From an uncultured Roseobacter sp. (lineage in GTDB: Bacteria; Pseudomonadota; Alphaproteobacteria; Rhodobacterales; Rhodobacteraceae), in NCBI RefSeq assembly GCF_947495025.1, contig NZ_CANLXG010000004.1:1-64000 (forward strand): a DNA stretch of 64,000 bases, written 5' to 3'. The position numbers and the translations under genes are program-made. The notes beneath the pieces are model-generated. The model was not told the DNA's origin. It saw nothing but the letters and a program-made list of their open reading frames with translations, and did no database searches. Each line of letters starts with the position of its first letter. The first letter of the stretch is position 1. This document shows positions 9,039 to 20,200 of this stretch, piece by piece.

Positions 9039-10391
9039 TTACGTCTCTGACAGGGACTGGTCCTGGATCCTGCGAACCGGGTGCAGAAGATAACTCAAGA
9101 CAGATCGCTCACCTGTGAGAATATCCGCGGTTACCGTCATGCCCGGGCGTACGGCAACTGAATCATTGCCAGTCGGGACCGTATCGGGAAGATTGACTGT
9201 CACGCGGTACACGACATCGCCATTGCCCGTGACAAAACTCGTCGGTGAAACTTCGGTGACCTGTGCCTCTATTGCTCCAAAGCGGGTGAAATCATAGCTC
9301 GTCACTTTCAGGCGAACATCCATACCCTCACGAATTGCGCCGATCCGATCGGCTGAGATGTCAACGACTGCCCGATATTCGACGTCAGGCGGCACGATTT
9401 CGGCTATGATATCGCCCGGCGCCACCACTTCTTTTGATCGCAGTACTTCTAGCCTGCTGATCTGTCCGCCGATTGCGGAACGCACTTCTGCACGCCTGAT
9501 ACGCGCATCGGCATCGGCTGCTGCCTGACGGAGCGAGACCAGCTCTTCATTGATTTTTGTCCACCGGACAGCGGCATCACGGCGTCGCTGCGCGAGCAGC
9601 TCGCCCCTGTGCAGGGCATTCTCTCTGCGCGTTGCTTCCAGATCGATACGTCGGGCTTCCGTCTCCTCAATACTGCGCCTGAGCTGCAGGGCCTCTCGTT
9701 CCAGACGTTCACGATCAATCAGGCGAACCGTACCGTTCTGCGAAAAACGGTTGAAACGGACGAGCTGTTTTTCGACAATTTCCTGTTCTTCGCGAATGAT
9801 GCGCGCGCGGGCGACCGCGCTGCGGATCTGTGCTGCAATGCGTGTATCTTCAGACTGGATTCTATCCAGCTGCGCGATCAGGAAAACCTGTTCAGCCCAG
9901 AATGCCTCGGAGCCAGCATCGCCGGTAATGCGATCAGCTGGCAGGTCGTGTCCATCTGTACGCAAAAGGAAACGAACACGCTCAGCTTCGTTTTCGAGCG
10001 TATCTATACGTGCCGCGAGAGCCAGCGACTCGCGCTCCAGATGGCTGGTGTCAAAGCGCAGCAGAATTTCTCCCGCATCAATAATCGCATTATCACTTGC
10101 AACCAGGGTTTCCACGACGCCACCGTCGGGATGCTCAATCCGTTCTACCTGTCCACGGGTTTCTATTGTGCCTGTCCCCGTTACTTTTTCTTCAACGATC
10201 ACCTGGGCAGCCCACACCAGAGCAAAGGCAACACTGGCACTGCAGGCCGCAACAGTCAGACGCGCTGCGCCGCTGTCCCGCACTTCATCAAGGGCTGAAT
10301 GCGTTGTCAGGTCCGGGGCCGGGACGGTTGGCGCGTGCACGGTTCTGTAGTGTGACGAAGGGGTCTGTTCGGGTGAAGCATGGCTGTTCAT
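9039..10391 (-). CDS. HlyD-family type I secretion membrane-fusion protein
   Basis: A 450-residue periplasmic adaptor linking the inner-membrane ABC exporter to a TolC-type outer-membrane channel. After a short cytoplasmic N-terminus there is one membrane helix (about residues 45-65), then a lipoyl half-motif (VERIEHPDGGVVETL), a long coiled-coil hairpin (about residues 110-290) and a C-terminal beta-barrel region. The ATG at 10391 overlaps the stop of the upstream ABC gene as ATGA, which fixes the start. It is the last gene of the RTX secretion operon. No tolC gene is in the window. Confidence 0.93.
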   Translation of the reverse strand: MNSHASPEQTPSSHYRTVHAPTVPAPDLTTHSALDEVRDSGAARLTVAACSASVAFALVWAAQVIVEEKVTGTGTIETRGQVERIEHPDGGVVETLVASDNAIIDAGEILLRFDTSHLERESLALAARIDTLENEAERVRFLLRTDGHDLPADRITGDAGSEAFWAEQVFLIAQLDRIQSEDTRIAAQIRSAVARARIIREEQEIVEKQLVRFNRFSQNGTVRLIDRERLEREALQLRRSIEETEARRIDLEATRRENALHRGELLAQRRRDAAVRWTKINEELVSLRQAAADADARIRRAEVRSAIGGQISRLEVLRSKEVVAPGDIIAEIVPPDVEYRAVVDISADRIGAIREGMDVRLKVTSYDFTRFGAIEAQVTEVSPTSFVTGNGDVVYRVTVNLPDTVPTGNDSVAVRPGMTVTADILTGERSVLSYLLHPVRRIQDQSLSET

Positions 10392-12583
10392 GAGGCTTGC
10401 TTTCTTGTCTGGTCCAGTAACTGGAAGCGGGTTCGACCTTCTGCAATCTGAAGGACCGCATCGGAAGAGCGGATCAGGCTTGGCCGGTGCGTGACTACAA
10501 GACATGTCATGTCCCGGCGCCGTTTCAGGGCAGTTTCGATGGCGCGGTCGGTTTCCGGATCGACATCCTCGGAGGGTTCGTCGAGCAGAAGCACGGCAGG
10601 TTTCATCAGGAGAGCCTGGGCAACGGCGATGGCGGTGCGGACGCCACCCGTAAGTGCCGAAGAATCAACGCTTGGATCAATCCGGGTGTGAATGCCATCT
10701 GGCAGTCTTGCTATGAGCCGGGTGAGCCCGACTTCATCGAGAACCGCGCTGATTTGTTCTTCCGGGATTAACGGATCGATAAAGCGCAGGTTCTGCGCAA
10801 GTGTGCCGTATATCAGCATCGGACGTTGCGGAATAAACATGATCTGCCGTCCCAGCGAGCGATTGGACATCTCCGTCAGACCGGTGTTTCCAAGCCGGAC
10901 GCTTCCGGCCTGGGGTTGGATCTGCCCGGCCAGTACGCCCAGGAGCGCGGATTTTCCGGATCCCGAAGATCCGACCACGGACACGAACGTCCCTTTGGGG
11001 ATCTCCAGCGAAACCCCTGCGAGCGTGGGGATGTGCGCATGTGGACCGCGCAAAAAGAGGTTCGCGGCTATGAGACGCTGATCCTGTTGTGGACGGGCTC
11101 CTGTATCTGAAGCACCTTCGTCTTCCTCAAACCGCATCATCATGTCGATCTGCCGGAAAAGGCGTACGAGATCCCGGGTGCCAGGCAGGATCAGCAGGCC
11201 TTGTTGCAATGGTGCAAGTGCACGCCAGGCCAGCATCGTCACCGCAACCAGTTCCCCGCCGCTCAGCGCGCCTGCGATCACGCGTTCTGCACCAAGAAAA
11301 ATGACGCTGCTGGCAGTAAGCGGTACAAAAACGTATGAAAGCGCTTCCAGATGTGAAGCGGTTCTGGCAAGCCGGTATCTGGCGAGAACGACGCTGTTCA
11401 ATGCGCGGTGGCTGGATTCAATCCAGGGCCAGGCAAGGCCATTTCGCGCAATGACTTCCCGTTTGCGGATCAGTTCCATCTGGCGTTTTGTCAGTCGGTT
11501 ACGAGCTGCTGACAGGCTTGCTGCACGCCTTGCCAGCGCAGGAACCAGGGCAAGGCTCGACACAAAGAAAACTGCGATCAAACCAAGTATGACGAGTGCA
11601 AGCGCTGGTGAGAGGAAAGCGATTGCAGCAAGGAGCATCAGCGTAACTGGCAGTTCCAGTGCCACGATCGCAAAGGGACCCGAAAAGACATCCCGCAGCC
11701 CTTCAAGTTCCCGAAGCCGGACGGTCTGTTCGCTGATCGGAGCCTGATCGATCATCCGACGCGGGAGTTTCAGCAGTTTCGCAAAGAGTGCGCTGCCGAT
11801 CAGATATTCGAACCGTCCGGAAACATGTCCCAGCAATCTGGCCTTCAGTGCACGGAAGACGAGGTCGAAAACGAAAAGGCCTCCGGCAGCGAGAAGGACC
11901 GCGGCAATGACACGCGGCTGCTGGCCTGTCACGACGAGGTCGAACAGGAAAATTACCATGATCGAGAACGCCACCGTCAGCATTCCGCTGATCAGTGTCA
12001 GGAGAAGAACGAGGCGAAGGTCCGGGCCGAAGCGGGCGAAGGTTTCCGGGATAAAACTGTTTTGTTGTGAGGCGCCCGCACCGGACAGGGTCTCGGTGTC
12101 CGGTGCGAAGTCTATAAAATCATAGCGTGTGCGGGCGTCGAGGGGGCGGGTGTCTGTATCTGCACTTCCGGACAAATGCCGGACTGCCTGGTATCCCGAG
12201 ACTTCCGCGCGTCCGACCATCCACAGTCTGTCTTCGTTGTCTGCCAGGACGCCCGGACATTTCTGACGGATTATTCTGTCCGGCGGCAGCTTCCTTATGC
12301 GGCAGCTAAAGCCAAGATTTCTCAGAATTGTGCGCAATACGGCGCTGTTAAGCTCGGCTGCAAGATACGGAACAGCGGCCGCCAGCTGGCCCGCGTCCGG
12401 TTGCCAACCCAGCTTTTCCAGAAGCTTTACCAGGAGATGGGCGTCCGGGCCGCTCATTGGCTGACCTGAAATATTCCCTGCAACAAGACCATCCAGAATG
12501 CGGTCAAGATGCCATTGGGCAGCCTTTTCCGATCTCTTCGGCCGGGGAATTCTCTGGTCCGGTGTCAGTCTGAGCGGCTCCAT
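10388..12583 (-). CDS. Type I secretion ABC transporter, catalytically intact half
   Basis: A 731-residue exporter. Residues about 40-140 look like the C39-peptidase-like (non-cleaving) N-domain of HlyB-type transporters. Residues about 190-480 hold the six-helix membrane domain and 505-731 the ATPase. Walker A is GSSGSGKS (538-545). The Q-loop Gln is in FIPQRPMLI, the signature is LTGGV (644-648, a variant of LSGGQ), Walker B is AVLLLDEPSED with the catalytic Glu, and the switch His is in VVTHRPS. It starts four bases after the preceding ABC gene, whose nucleotide-binding domain is degenerate. The two probably form a heterodimer that exports the RTX protein encoded upstream. Confidence 0.92.
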   Translation of the reverse strand: MEPLRLTPDQRIPRPKRSEKAAQWHLDRILDGLVAGNISGQPMSGPDAHLLVKLLEKLGWQPDAGQLAAAVPYLAAELNSAVLRTILRNLGFSCRIRKLPPDRIIRQKCPGVLADNEDRLWMVGRAEVSGYQAVRHLSGSADTDTRPLDARTRYDFIDFAPDTETLSGAGASQQNSFIPETFARFGPDLRLVLLLTLISGMLTVAFSIMVIFLFDLVVTGQQPRVIAAVLLAAGGLFVFDLVFRALKARLLGHVSGRFEYLIGSALFAKLLKLPRRMIDQAPISEQTVRLRELEGLRDVFSGPFAIVALELPVTLMLLAAIAFLSPALALVILGLIAVFFVSSLALVPALARRAASLSAARNRLTKRQMELIRKREVIARNGLAWPWIESSHRALNSVVLARYRLARTASHLEALSYVFVPLTASSVIFLGAERVIAGALSGGELVAVTMLAWRALAPLQQGLLILPGTRDLVRLFRQIDMMMRFEEDEGASDTGARPQQDQRLIAANLFLRGPHAHIPTLAGVSLEIPKGTFVSVVGSSGSGKSALLGVLAGQIQPQAGSVRLGNTGLTEMSNRSLGRQIMFIPQRPMLIYGTLAQNLRFIDPLIPEEQISAVLDEVGLTRLIARLPDGIHTRIDPSVDSSALTGGVRTAIAVAQALLMKPAVLLLDEPSEDVDPETDRAIETALKRRRDMTCLVVTHRPSLIRSSDAVLQIAEGRTRFQLLDQTRKQAS

Positions 12584-12587
12584 CGCA

Positions 12588-14222
12588 TCAGACCTCAGCC
12601 AGAACCGGTTTGCGGTTCGCAGGCAGATCGAGTGTATGGGTTGCCAGTGACATGTAAGACGGGCGGTTGGTCACCAGGATCAGAATATGCTGGCTCGCGT
12701 GGTCCCGGAGCCAGCCAAGCATCTTCTGGTCAGTGTCGTGGTCGAGGCCTGAGTTTGCTGTGTGAAAAACGATCAGGTCTGGTGAGGTCACAAGCCCGCA
12801 GATGTTTGATGCGATCCGCTGAGCGGACTGAGGCAGGCCATCGTTGTCCGCGCGCACCTGGGTCATGACCCCACGCGGGCTGTGCCGCATTATCTTCTGC
12901 AATCCCAGGATCTGTGCGAGGCGCAGTGCGTCAGTGCGATACTTTTCGGGACGGAAAGCGCAGATGTTGTCAAGCAGACTGCCTTCCAGCAGCTGAGCGT
13001 CTTCGGACAAAAGCCGGATCCGCTCCTGCCTGTCTTCCAGTCTGAAGTTTTCAAGGGGTCGATCGTTCACCTCAATGGTTCCGTCTGCAAGATCCTGCTC
13101 GCCCAGGAACAGTCTTACGCCTGCAGAAATACTTCCCGGGTTGTCGCTGCGCAGCAGAACACAGTGACCCGGCCGAAGGGTCAGGTTAATTCCGGAAAGG
13201 ACGGCGCCGGTCTGCGGATCCGGCTTGGTCGAAACATTCCGCAGCGCCACTGATCTGATTGCAGGCAGTGGCAGGAGGCCACCGGAACGCTGGGGCAGCC
13301 CGGTCAGGGCGTGGAAGTCCGCAGAGCTCTGCCGTGTACTTTCGAGGCTGGAAAGGTAGCCCTCGAATCTAAGAACAGGCTGGACGATGCGGCCGCTCAG
13401 TACAACGACGGCTGCAAGAACGCCGATGCTGGCCTGACCATTGACCACCAGATAGCCTGCAGTCGCAGCAGTGATCAGCGGGACGAGGTTCCCAACCGCA
13501 GCGGTCAGACCCTGTGCCATGTGAATGCCGCGTGTCATGTCGCGCGTGTGGCCGGCGGAACGTGCCAAAAGGCGCTCCTGCCGTCGGTTCATAAGATCGC
13601 CGATCTGAAGGGCGCGTACAGATCGGATGCCTTCCAGCACCTCGCTGAAAAAACTGTAGCGGCGCGCTTCGGTCTCGAGGCGGTTCTGCCGGTCGCCATC
13701 GATCCTGTGGCGGAGAATTGCCAGCACGATAAAAGTCAGCATCAGGGTCACTGTGACTGTCAGAGCGACGAAGGGCGACAGGATGGCCATTACGATCAGG
13801 AAAAGCGCTGCAAAGGGCAGATCCAGCATGGCAGCGGCGGCACCGTCCGCACGCTGGCTGCGCAGGCGGTCAATCGACGACAGGCGCGTAACAAGCGTAC
13901 CGCTGTCAACGCGACGTCTGTGTGCAGGATCTTCCATAATCAGCGACCAGAAGGCATGCCCGTAGGCGCGCTCTTCAAACCGCGCGGAAAAGTAAGCCAG
14001 CAGACGAGCCCGCGAAAGGCGCAGCGCCGCATCTACGACAAGAGCGGCAGCGACCATGAGAGCGAGGACAATAAGCGTCTCATGGGCCTGGTTCGGGATC
14101 ACCCGATCATAAATCTGCAGCATTGCCAGGGGCACCGCGAGTGAAAGCAGGTTCGCCACCAGCGAGGCTGCAAGGATCGCGGGATCCCAGGTCACAGATT
14201 TCAGTACTGACAATTCGCTCAT
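12588..14222 (-). CDS. Type I secretion ABC half-transporter with degenerate ATPase domain
   Basis: A 544-residue protein with a normal type I exporter membrane domain (about residues 15-300; LQIYDRVIPNQAHETL is typical of PrtD/HlyB proteins) and a C-terminal nucleotide-binding fold whose catalytic motifs are lost. At the Walker A position the sequence is LRSDNPGSISAG, with no GKS/T. The signature region reads DGLPQSAQRIA instead of LSGGQ. Walker B reads DLIVFHTANSGLD, without the Asp-Glu pair. The switch His is Asn (VTNRPS). The reading frame is intact, so this is not a simple pseudogene. It also lacks the C39-like N-domain found in its partner. It lies between the RTX gene and the intact ABC gene and most likely serves as the non-hydrolysing half of a heterodimer. 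Confidence 0.88.
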   Translation of the reverse strand: MSELSVLKSVTWDPAILAASLVANLLSLAVPLAMLQIYDRVIPNQAHETLIVLALMVAAALVVDAALRLSRARLLAYFSARFEERAYGHAFWSLIMEDPAHRRRVDSGTLVTRLSSIDRLRSQRADGAAAAMLDLPFAALFLIVMAILSPFVALTVTVTLMLTFIVLAILRHRIDGDRQNRLETEARRYSFFSEVLEGIRSVRALQIGDLMNRRQERLLARSAGHTRDMTRGIHMAQGLTAAVGNLVPLITAATAGYLVVNGQASIGVLAAVVVLSGRIVQPVLRFEGYLSSLESTRQSSADFHALTGLPQRSGGLLPLPAIRSVALRNVSTKPDPQTGAVLSGINLTLRPGHCVLLRSDNPGSISAGVRLFLGEQDLADGTIEVNDRPLENFRLEDRQERIRLLSEDAQLLEGSLLDNICAFRPEKYRTDALRLAQILGLQKIMRHSPRGVMTQVRADNDGLPQSAQRIASNICGLVTSPDLIVFHTANSGLDHDTDQKMLGWLRDHASQHILILVTNRPSYMSLATHTLDLPANRKPVLAEV

Positions 14223-14284
14223 TGCACCGCTCCAGAAACGGTTTTGTAGTCCGGAGACCTTAAAATTGAGCTAAGTCAGACAGT

Positions 14285-17200
14285 TCACCACGTGATGCGT
14301 TCAAGGTCCGTGAAGGAGACGCTGCCTCCGTCATCAAACGAGACGACCCCTGATGCATCGCTGGACATCTCAAGTACGCCACTGTTGAGCGATGTGACCG
14401 TGTGACCACCGTCCAGCATCAGCGTCCATCCGTCGCCATCAACAGTGTTTCCGCTGATATTCGCGCCACCGCCGCCCATGCCGTCCAGGTGGAGCGTATC
14501 CGTCCATGAAGCGCCGGCACCTCCGTCAATGGTGTCGTTGCCCTGCATTGCAGCAATATAGAACGCGTCGTCTCCTGAACCGCCGGAAAGTAGGTCGTCG
14601 CCACCACCGCCGATGATCTCATCGTCCCCGCCGTATCCCGAAACCACAGCACCTGAATCATGGCCCGTCAGATCGACCGTGTCGTCATATCTGCTGGCCT
14701 CAATCGCCTCTATCCCGGTAAAGGTGCCGTTTGAGCCACCACCGTCTGTATAGGCATAGGTACCTGATCCATCTCCGGTGAAAGCGATGTCTGTTCCTGC
14801 CCATCCGACAAAATCGAGTGTGTCCATGCCGCTGCCGCCCGCGATACTGTCGCTGTCAGCGGACTCCGATATCTGGATGCGGTCATCGCCACCACCTGCG
14901 TCAATGGTGTCATTACCCCACTGGCCCTGGATCAGGTCGTTTCCGTCTCCGGCCTGAATGACATCGTTGCCTGTGCCGCCGTAGATGCTGTCATTGTCTG
15001 CGCCGGAAATAACAGTGTCGTTTCCGCTGCTTGCCGAGATAAAATCATTGCCGGCACCTGTGACAATGCTGTCGCTCCCACTGCCGGCATAAATGGTGTC
15101 GGCACCGGATCCGCTGTCGATGGTGTCGGCGCCATCACCCGCGCTGATATAGTCGTTTCCATCACCGGATATGAGCGAGTCATTGCCGCTCCCGGACTGG
15201 ATCGTATCGCTGCCTGAGCCGGTTGTGATCCTGTCATCGCCCGTGCCGGCTGTGACCCAGTTAGCACCATTGCCGGCGTTAACGACGTTGTCGCCGTTAC
15301 CAGCGGCGACATAGTCGCTTCCGCCGCCAGAATTGACGGTATCGTTTCCGCCACCTGACTGGATAGTGTCGCTGCCACTGCCGGAGGAAATACTGTCGTT
15401 TCCGTCCCCTGTAGCGACATAGTTTGCGCCTTCGCCCGCATTGACTGTGTTCCGGCCACCGCCGGAAACAACGGTATCGTTTCCGTCCCCGGAGGAAACT
15501 GAATCGTCTCCGGTACCGGCATCAATCGAGTCCGCTCCGCTGCCGGATGTGATGGTGTCGTTCCCGTCACCTGCAGACACAGAATTCATGCCGCTTCCGG
15601 CATCAATTGAATCCCTGCCAGCCCCGGTTACAACAGTGTCGTTTCCCTCGCCCGACGCGATCAGATTATCGCCGCTTGCTGCGGTAATGTTGTCGTTGCC
15701 ATCACCCGAAGTGATGCTGTCGTTGCCTGCTCCGCTATCTACCTGATTGGCCCCGTCGCCGGCGGCAATTGTGTCGTGGCCTGAACCCGCCGCGATCGTG
15801 TCATCGCCCGATCCGGTGCTGATGACGTTGTTCCCATCGCCAGCGTCGATATTGTCGTGCCCGGCATTACCCGAAATCGTGTCGTTCCCGCCGCCAGAGG
15901 TCACGCTGGTTTCGGCTACACCTGCATCGCTGAAACTGACGCCGCTCCCGATGTTCAGGGCTTCAGCAATGTCTGATACAGTGATCGTAATGGCCTGCGG
16001 CGCAGAAGTCGCATCACCGTCGCTTGCCACGACATAGACGGTGTGGCTGTCTGCGCTTTCAAAGTCGAGATCGGCACCGGACCTGACCCGGATCTCATTG
16101 CCGGAGATTTCAAACCGGGTGTCGGCAACAGGGTTGCCGTTTGCATCAGTGATCGCATAGCTGACCGGATCGCCGTCCGGGTCCGTCGAAGACAGCGTTG
16201 CTGCCACGGTCCCGCCGGCGCTGTTTTCCGCGACCTCTCCACCACTGGCCACGGCGGGCTCCGCTGGTGCCGAATTGCCCCCGCCAGCAATTCCAACCAT
16301 TTCGTCATGCGAGTACGCGGTACCGCCGAACACAAAGTTTTCGACACCTGTGATGGTGTCGGTGCCTTCATCCAACCCGTCAGAAGTGTTTGTGTCTGTG
16401 ACCGAGAAAGTATCGGTCGCATCGTCATAAACGATCGTGAAACCAGCAATATCACCGCTGTACACCACGGTATCGGTGCCACCGTTGCCGCCTGTCCCCA
16501 GCGAAGCTATGCCCGAGGCATCAATCTGCTCTCCATAGACGACAAAGTCATCCAGCTGACCGGTGAAATAGTCCTGCAGGTTGTCAGCCGTCCCGTCACC
16601 TGAGGTGATCTGGCTCGCCCCAAGTGTCCAGGGTTCGTCATTTCCGGTCAGGCCACCGGTGTAGCTGTCGCTGTCGACCTCGGTTCCGTCCACGTATAGG
16701 TGCAGGCCATCGGGACCGAAGGTCACCGCAACATGGTGCCACTCTCCCGGGCTGACCACGCCCGCACCGGAAGTCACATAATAACTGTCGCTGTCACTCT
16801 GCAGCCGCACCCGGACGCTGCCATCTGTACCGATTTCCGCGTCAAGATGGCCGCCGTCATCAAAGTAACGGCTGTCGCGGGAGAAGAGGGTCCCCCGGCT
16901 GTCAAGGTTGTCCGCATTGAACCGGATTGAGATGGATCCTTCTGCGAGATCGAAGTCACCGCTGTCGGGAATTTCGACGTAGTCCCCGCTGCCATCCAGA
17001 ACGAGCGCCGACCCCGTGCCATTCCATCCACTGCCGCCGGAAACTGCATTGCCCTGGTAGATGCCATCATGACCGTTACCGCTGCTGTCAGCAGCAGTAC
17101 CCGATCCGTTATCGGAGAAATCCATTCGGATGACAGGCGCCGGCCCGCTGGCGCCGGGGCCGCCATCAATCACGTCATCTCCCGCACCACCGGTCAGCGT

Positions 17201-20200
17201 GTCGGCTCCTGCACCACCGGTCAGTGAGTCGTTGCCCGCACCGCCATCCAGTGAGTCGCTGCCAGACCCGGCACGAAGCGTGTCGTCTCCGGCACCCCCG
17301 TCCACGGCAGTCCCGGCACCGTCACTCGTGGCGTCCAGTATATCCGCCTGCTCTGTCAGGATCAGTTGCTCGACCTCTGAGAAGGTGATTGTGTCGGTGC
17401 CATCGGTAATCGTGCCTGCCTCATCCCCGCTGTAGATTGCCGTTACCGGCCCGGTGACAGCGGACAGGTCAATAACGTCCTGATCGTTCCCACTGCCTGT
17501 GGTTTCGCCACCCGTGATCGAGTCGTTGCCAAAACCATCTTCAACAACAAAACGATCCGCGTCACCGCCGCCGTCAAGAGTGTCGGCACCACTGCCGCCC
17601 CGGATCAGGTCGTCGCCGTCCCCGGCATGGATAACGTCATCGCCTGCATCTCCAAGCAGCCTGTCGTTGCCTTCGCGGCCATGAATGGTGTCAGCACCAT
17701 CACCGCCACTGATCGTATCGTTGCCAGACCCGCCGCTGATGACATCTTCTTCGGAAGTGCCGTTGACGGCTTCGCCACTGTTTCCTGCAGTATAGCTGCC
17801 TTCGAAATCTTCAACGGTAAGTGTCAGCACTTCGTCGTATGATGCGCCCCACTGATCCGTGGCGCGAATGGTCAGATCGAACGTTGTGTCTGTCTCGAAA
17901 TCGGCACTCTGGTCACTCCGCATACGGATTTCGTTACCGGAAATCTCAAACCGGCCGGATGGATCGGAAATCAGCGTGAATGTGTGTGTGTTGCCGGGCG
18001 AATCCGCGGCGGACAGGGTTGCAACCGTCGAACCGGACGGGTCATAGGCCGCGGCAATTGAGCCACCGTCGCTGACTGTTTCTCTGACAGAGCCGCCGGA
18101 GGCAAAAGAGATATCCGTCGGCGCAACGTTCGTCGCGAACGAGGCCAGCTCCGCGGCAGTGTATGTCGTCCCGCCAAAAGAAAATGCCTCGACGCCCGTG
18201 ACTGTGTCGCTGCCGTCATCCCCATTCCCGCTGTTCAGGTCGGTGATTGTGAAGGTGTCACTGTCTGCATCATAGCTGATGTCGTACCCGGACATCTCGC
18301 CGTTATAGTAGATCCGGTCACCGTTGCCGTCGCCGCCATCGACCACGTCATCGCCTGAATGGGCTTCAAACAGATCGTCACCGCCGCCGCCCAGCAGGGT
18401 GTCATTACCTGCATCACCATCGAGGAAGTCGTCACCTTGCCCACCGGTGATGGAATCGTTTCCGTCTCCGCCCCGGAGGGTATCGTTGCCGGTGTCTCCA
18501 CGGATAGTGTCATTCCCGGATGCACCCGAAATCGTATCGTTTCCCGCTCCGCCGGACAGCAGATCATTTCCGTTCTCACCGTCAATATTGTCGTCACCGG
18601 CAGAGCCGGTGATCGTGTCCGCGGCACCGGTTCCCGAGATTTCGTCAACGCCAATGAGTGTAATGTCCGAGAAATCGAAGTCAGCCCTGGCGTCCTTGGT
18701 CTCCAGGCTTTCGCCGGAAGCACCACTGCCATCAATGATCTCAAACCCATCAGCCGCAGAGAATGTGCCCTGAATTGAATAGGTGCCGCCAGCGCCATCA
18801 AGCACTATCCGGTCTGTGCCGCTGGTGCCGCTGTCCGTCAGCACATTGGAATTTCCGCGGTCGGTCGCGTCGAGGAAGACTGTGTCCGAGCCCTCGCCGG
18901 TGTCGACGGTGTCATCGTCCTGCCCGGTATAGACCACGTCGTCGCCCGCACCAGAATTGATCAGGTCTTCCTGATCAGACCCATAGATGGTGTCGTTCCC
19001 GTCGCCTGCGGAAACGGTTACCCCTGTGTTGTCCGCGCGTGCGTCCAGCTGGTCTGCGTGGTCGGTCAGGACAACACGCTCGATACCGGAGAAAGTGAGC
19101 GTGTCCGTACCATCTGTTATTTCGCCGGCTTCGTCGCCGGTGTAGGTGACTGTCACCGGGCCGGACATCGCGGATGCGTCGATGATATCATCATCTGACC
19201 CACTTTCACCGCCGGTTATCGTGTCGTTTCCAAATCCGTCTTCGAGAATGAATGTATCCGCGTCTGCGCCGCCGGACAGGAGGTCTGCTCCTGCACCACC
19301 GGAAAGCGTGTCTGCGCCGTCACCGGCGATTACCGTGTCGTTGCCGGCACCGGTTTCGATCAGATCATCGCCCGTTCCGGCATCAACAGAATCCGCGCCA
19401 TCGCCCGTGCGGACCGTGTCTTCGCCTGCTCCTGTGAGATAGCTGCCCCCGTTGTCGTCGGCGCGGGCATCAATGGAATCGTCGCCCGCGGTGCCATCGA
19501 TATCGTCAATGCCGGAAAAACGTCCTGCAGCCCCGGCGTCGGTGGCAAAGCTGCCCTCGTCATCTGCGGAAAATACAACGGTTGAACCGCCTGCGCCGCC
19601 GCCAAAGTCCAGCGTGTCACGCCCTGTGCCACCGTCGATCGTACTGCTGCCGTCCGTACCTTCCACGTAGAGGAAATCGTCTCCCGCACCACCGTCCAGG
19701 CTGTCGTTGCCGGATCCTGCATAAAGCGTATCACTGCCGTCACCGCCCAGCAGCGTGTTGTCACCGTCGTGGCCGTTCAGCAGGTCGTCGCCTGTGCCGC
19801 CGGCAATGCGGTCATTCCCGTCCGAGCCGTCAATCGTGTCGTTGCCCGCGCCGGCATTCACCGCAATCGCAGCACCCGACAGACCAGCGCCCGTAACGAC
19901 GTCGTCGCCCGGCGTCAGGTTGATCTGTTCTATGCCGGTGAAGGTCAGGGTGTCATTGCCGTCTGTGATCTTGCCCGCTTCGTCACCTGTAAAGCTGACA
20001 GTGACGGGCCCGGAATTCCCGGATATATCAATGATGTCGTTGTCTGCTCCGCCTTCGCCGCCATCAATCACGGTGCCGTTGAATCCGTCGAAGACACGGA
20101 ACTTGTCTGACCCGTCACCGCCGGACATCTCAGCTGCCCCTGTCCAGCTGGACAGTGTGTCGTTACCGGCGCCTCCGGTCATCGTATCGTTGCCAAAGCT

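Noticed and set aside
14880..15935. Regular tandem repeats that could suggest a CRISPR or DNA satellite array
   Set aside because: The 27-bp period encodes in-frame RTX nonapeptides in a single open frame, and there are no unique spacers.
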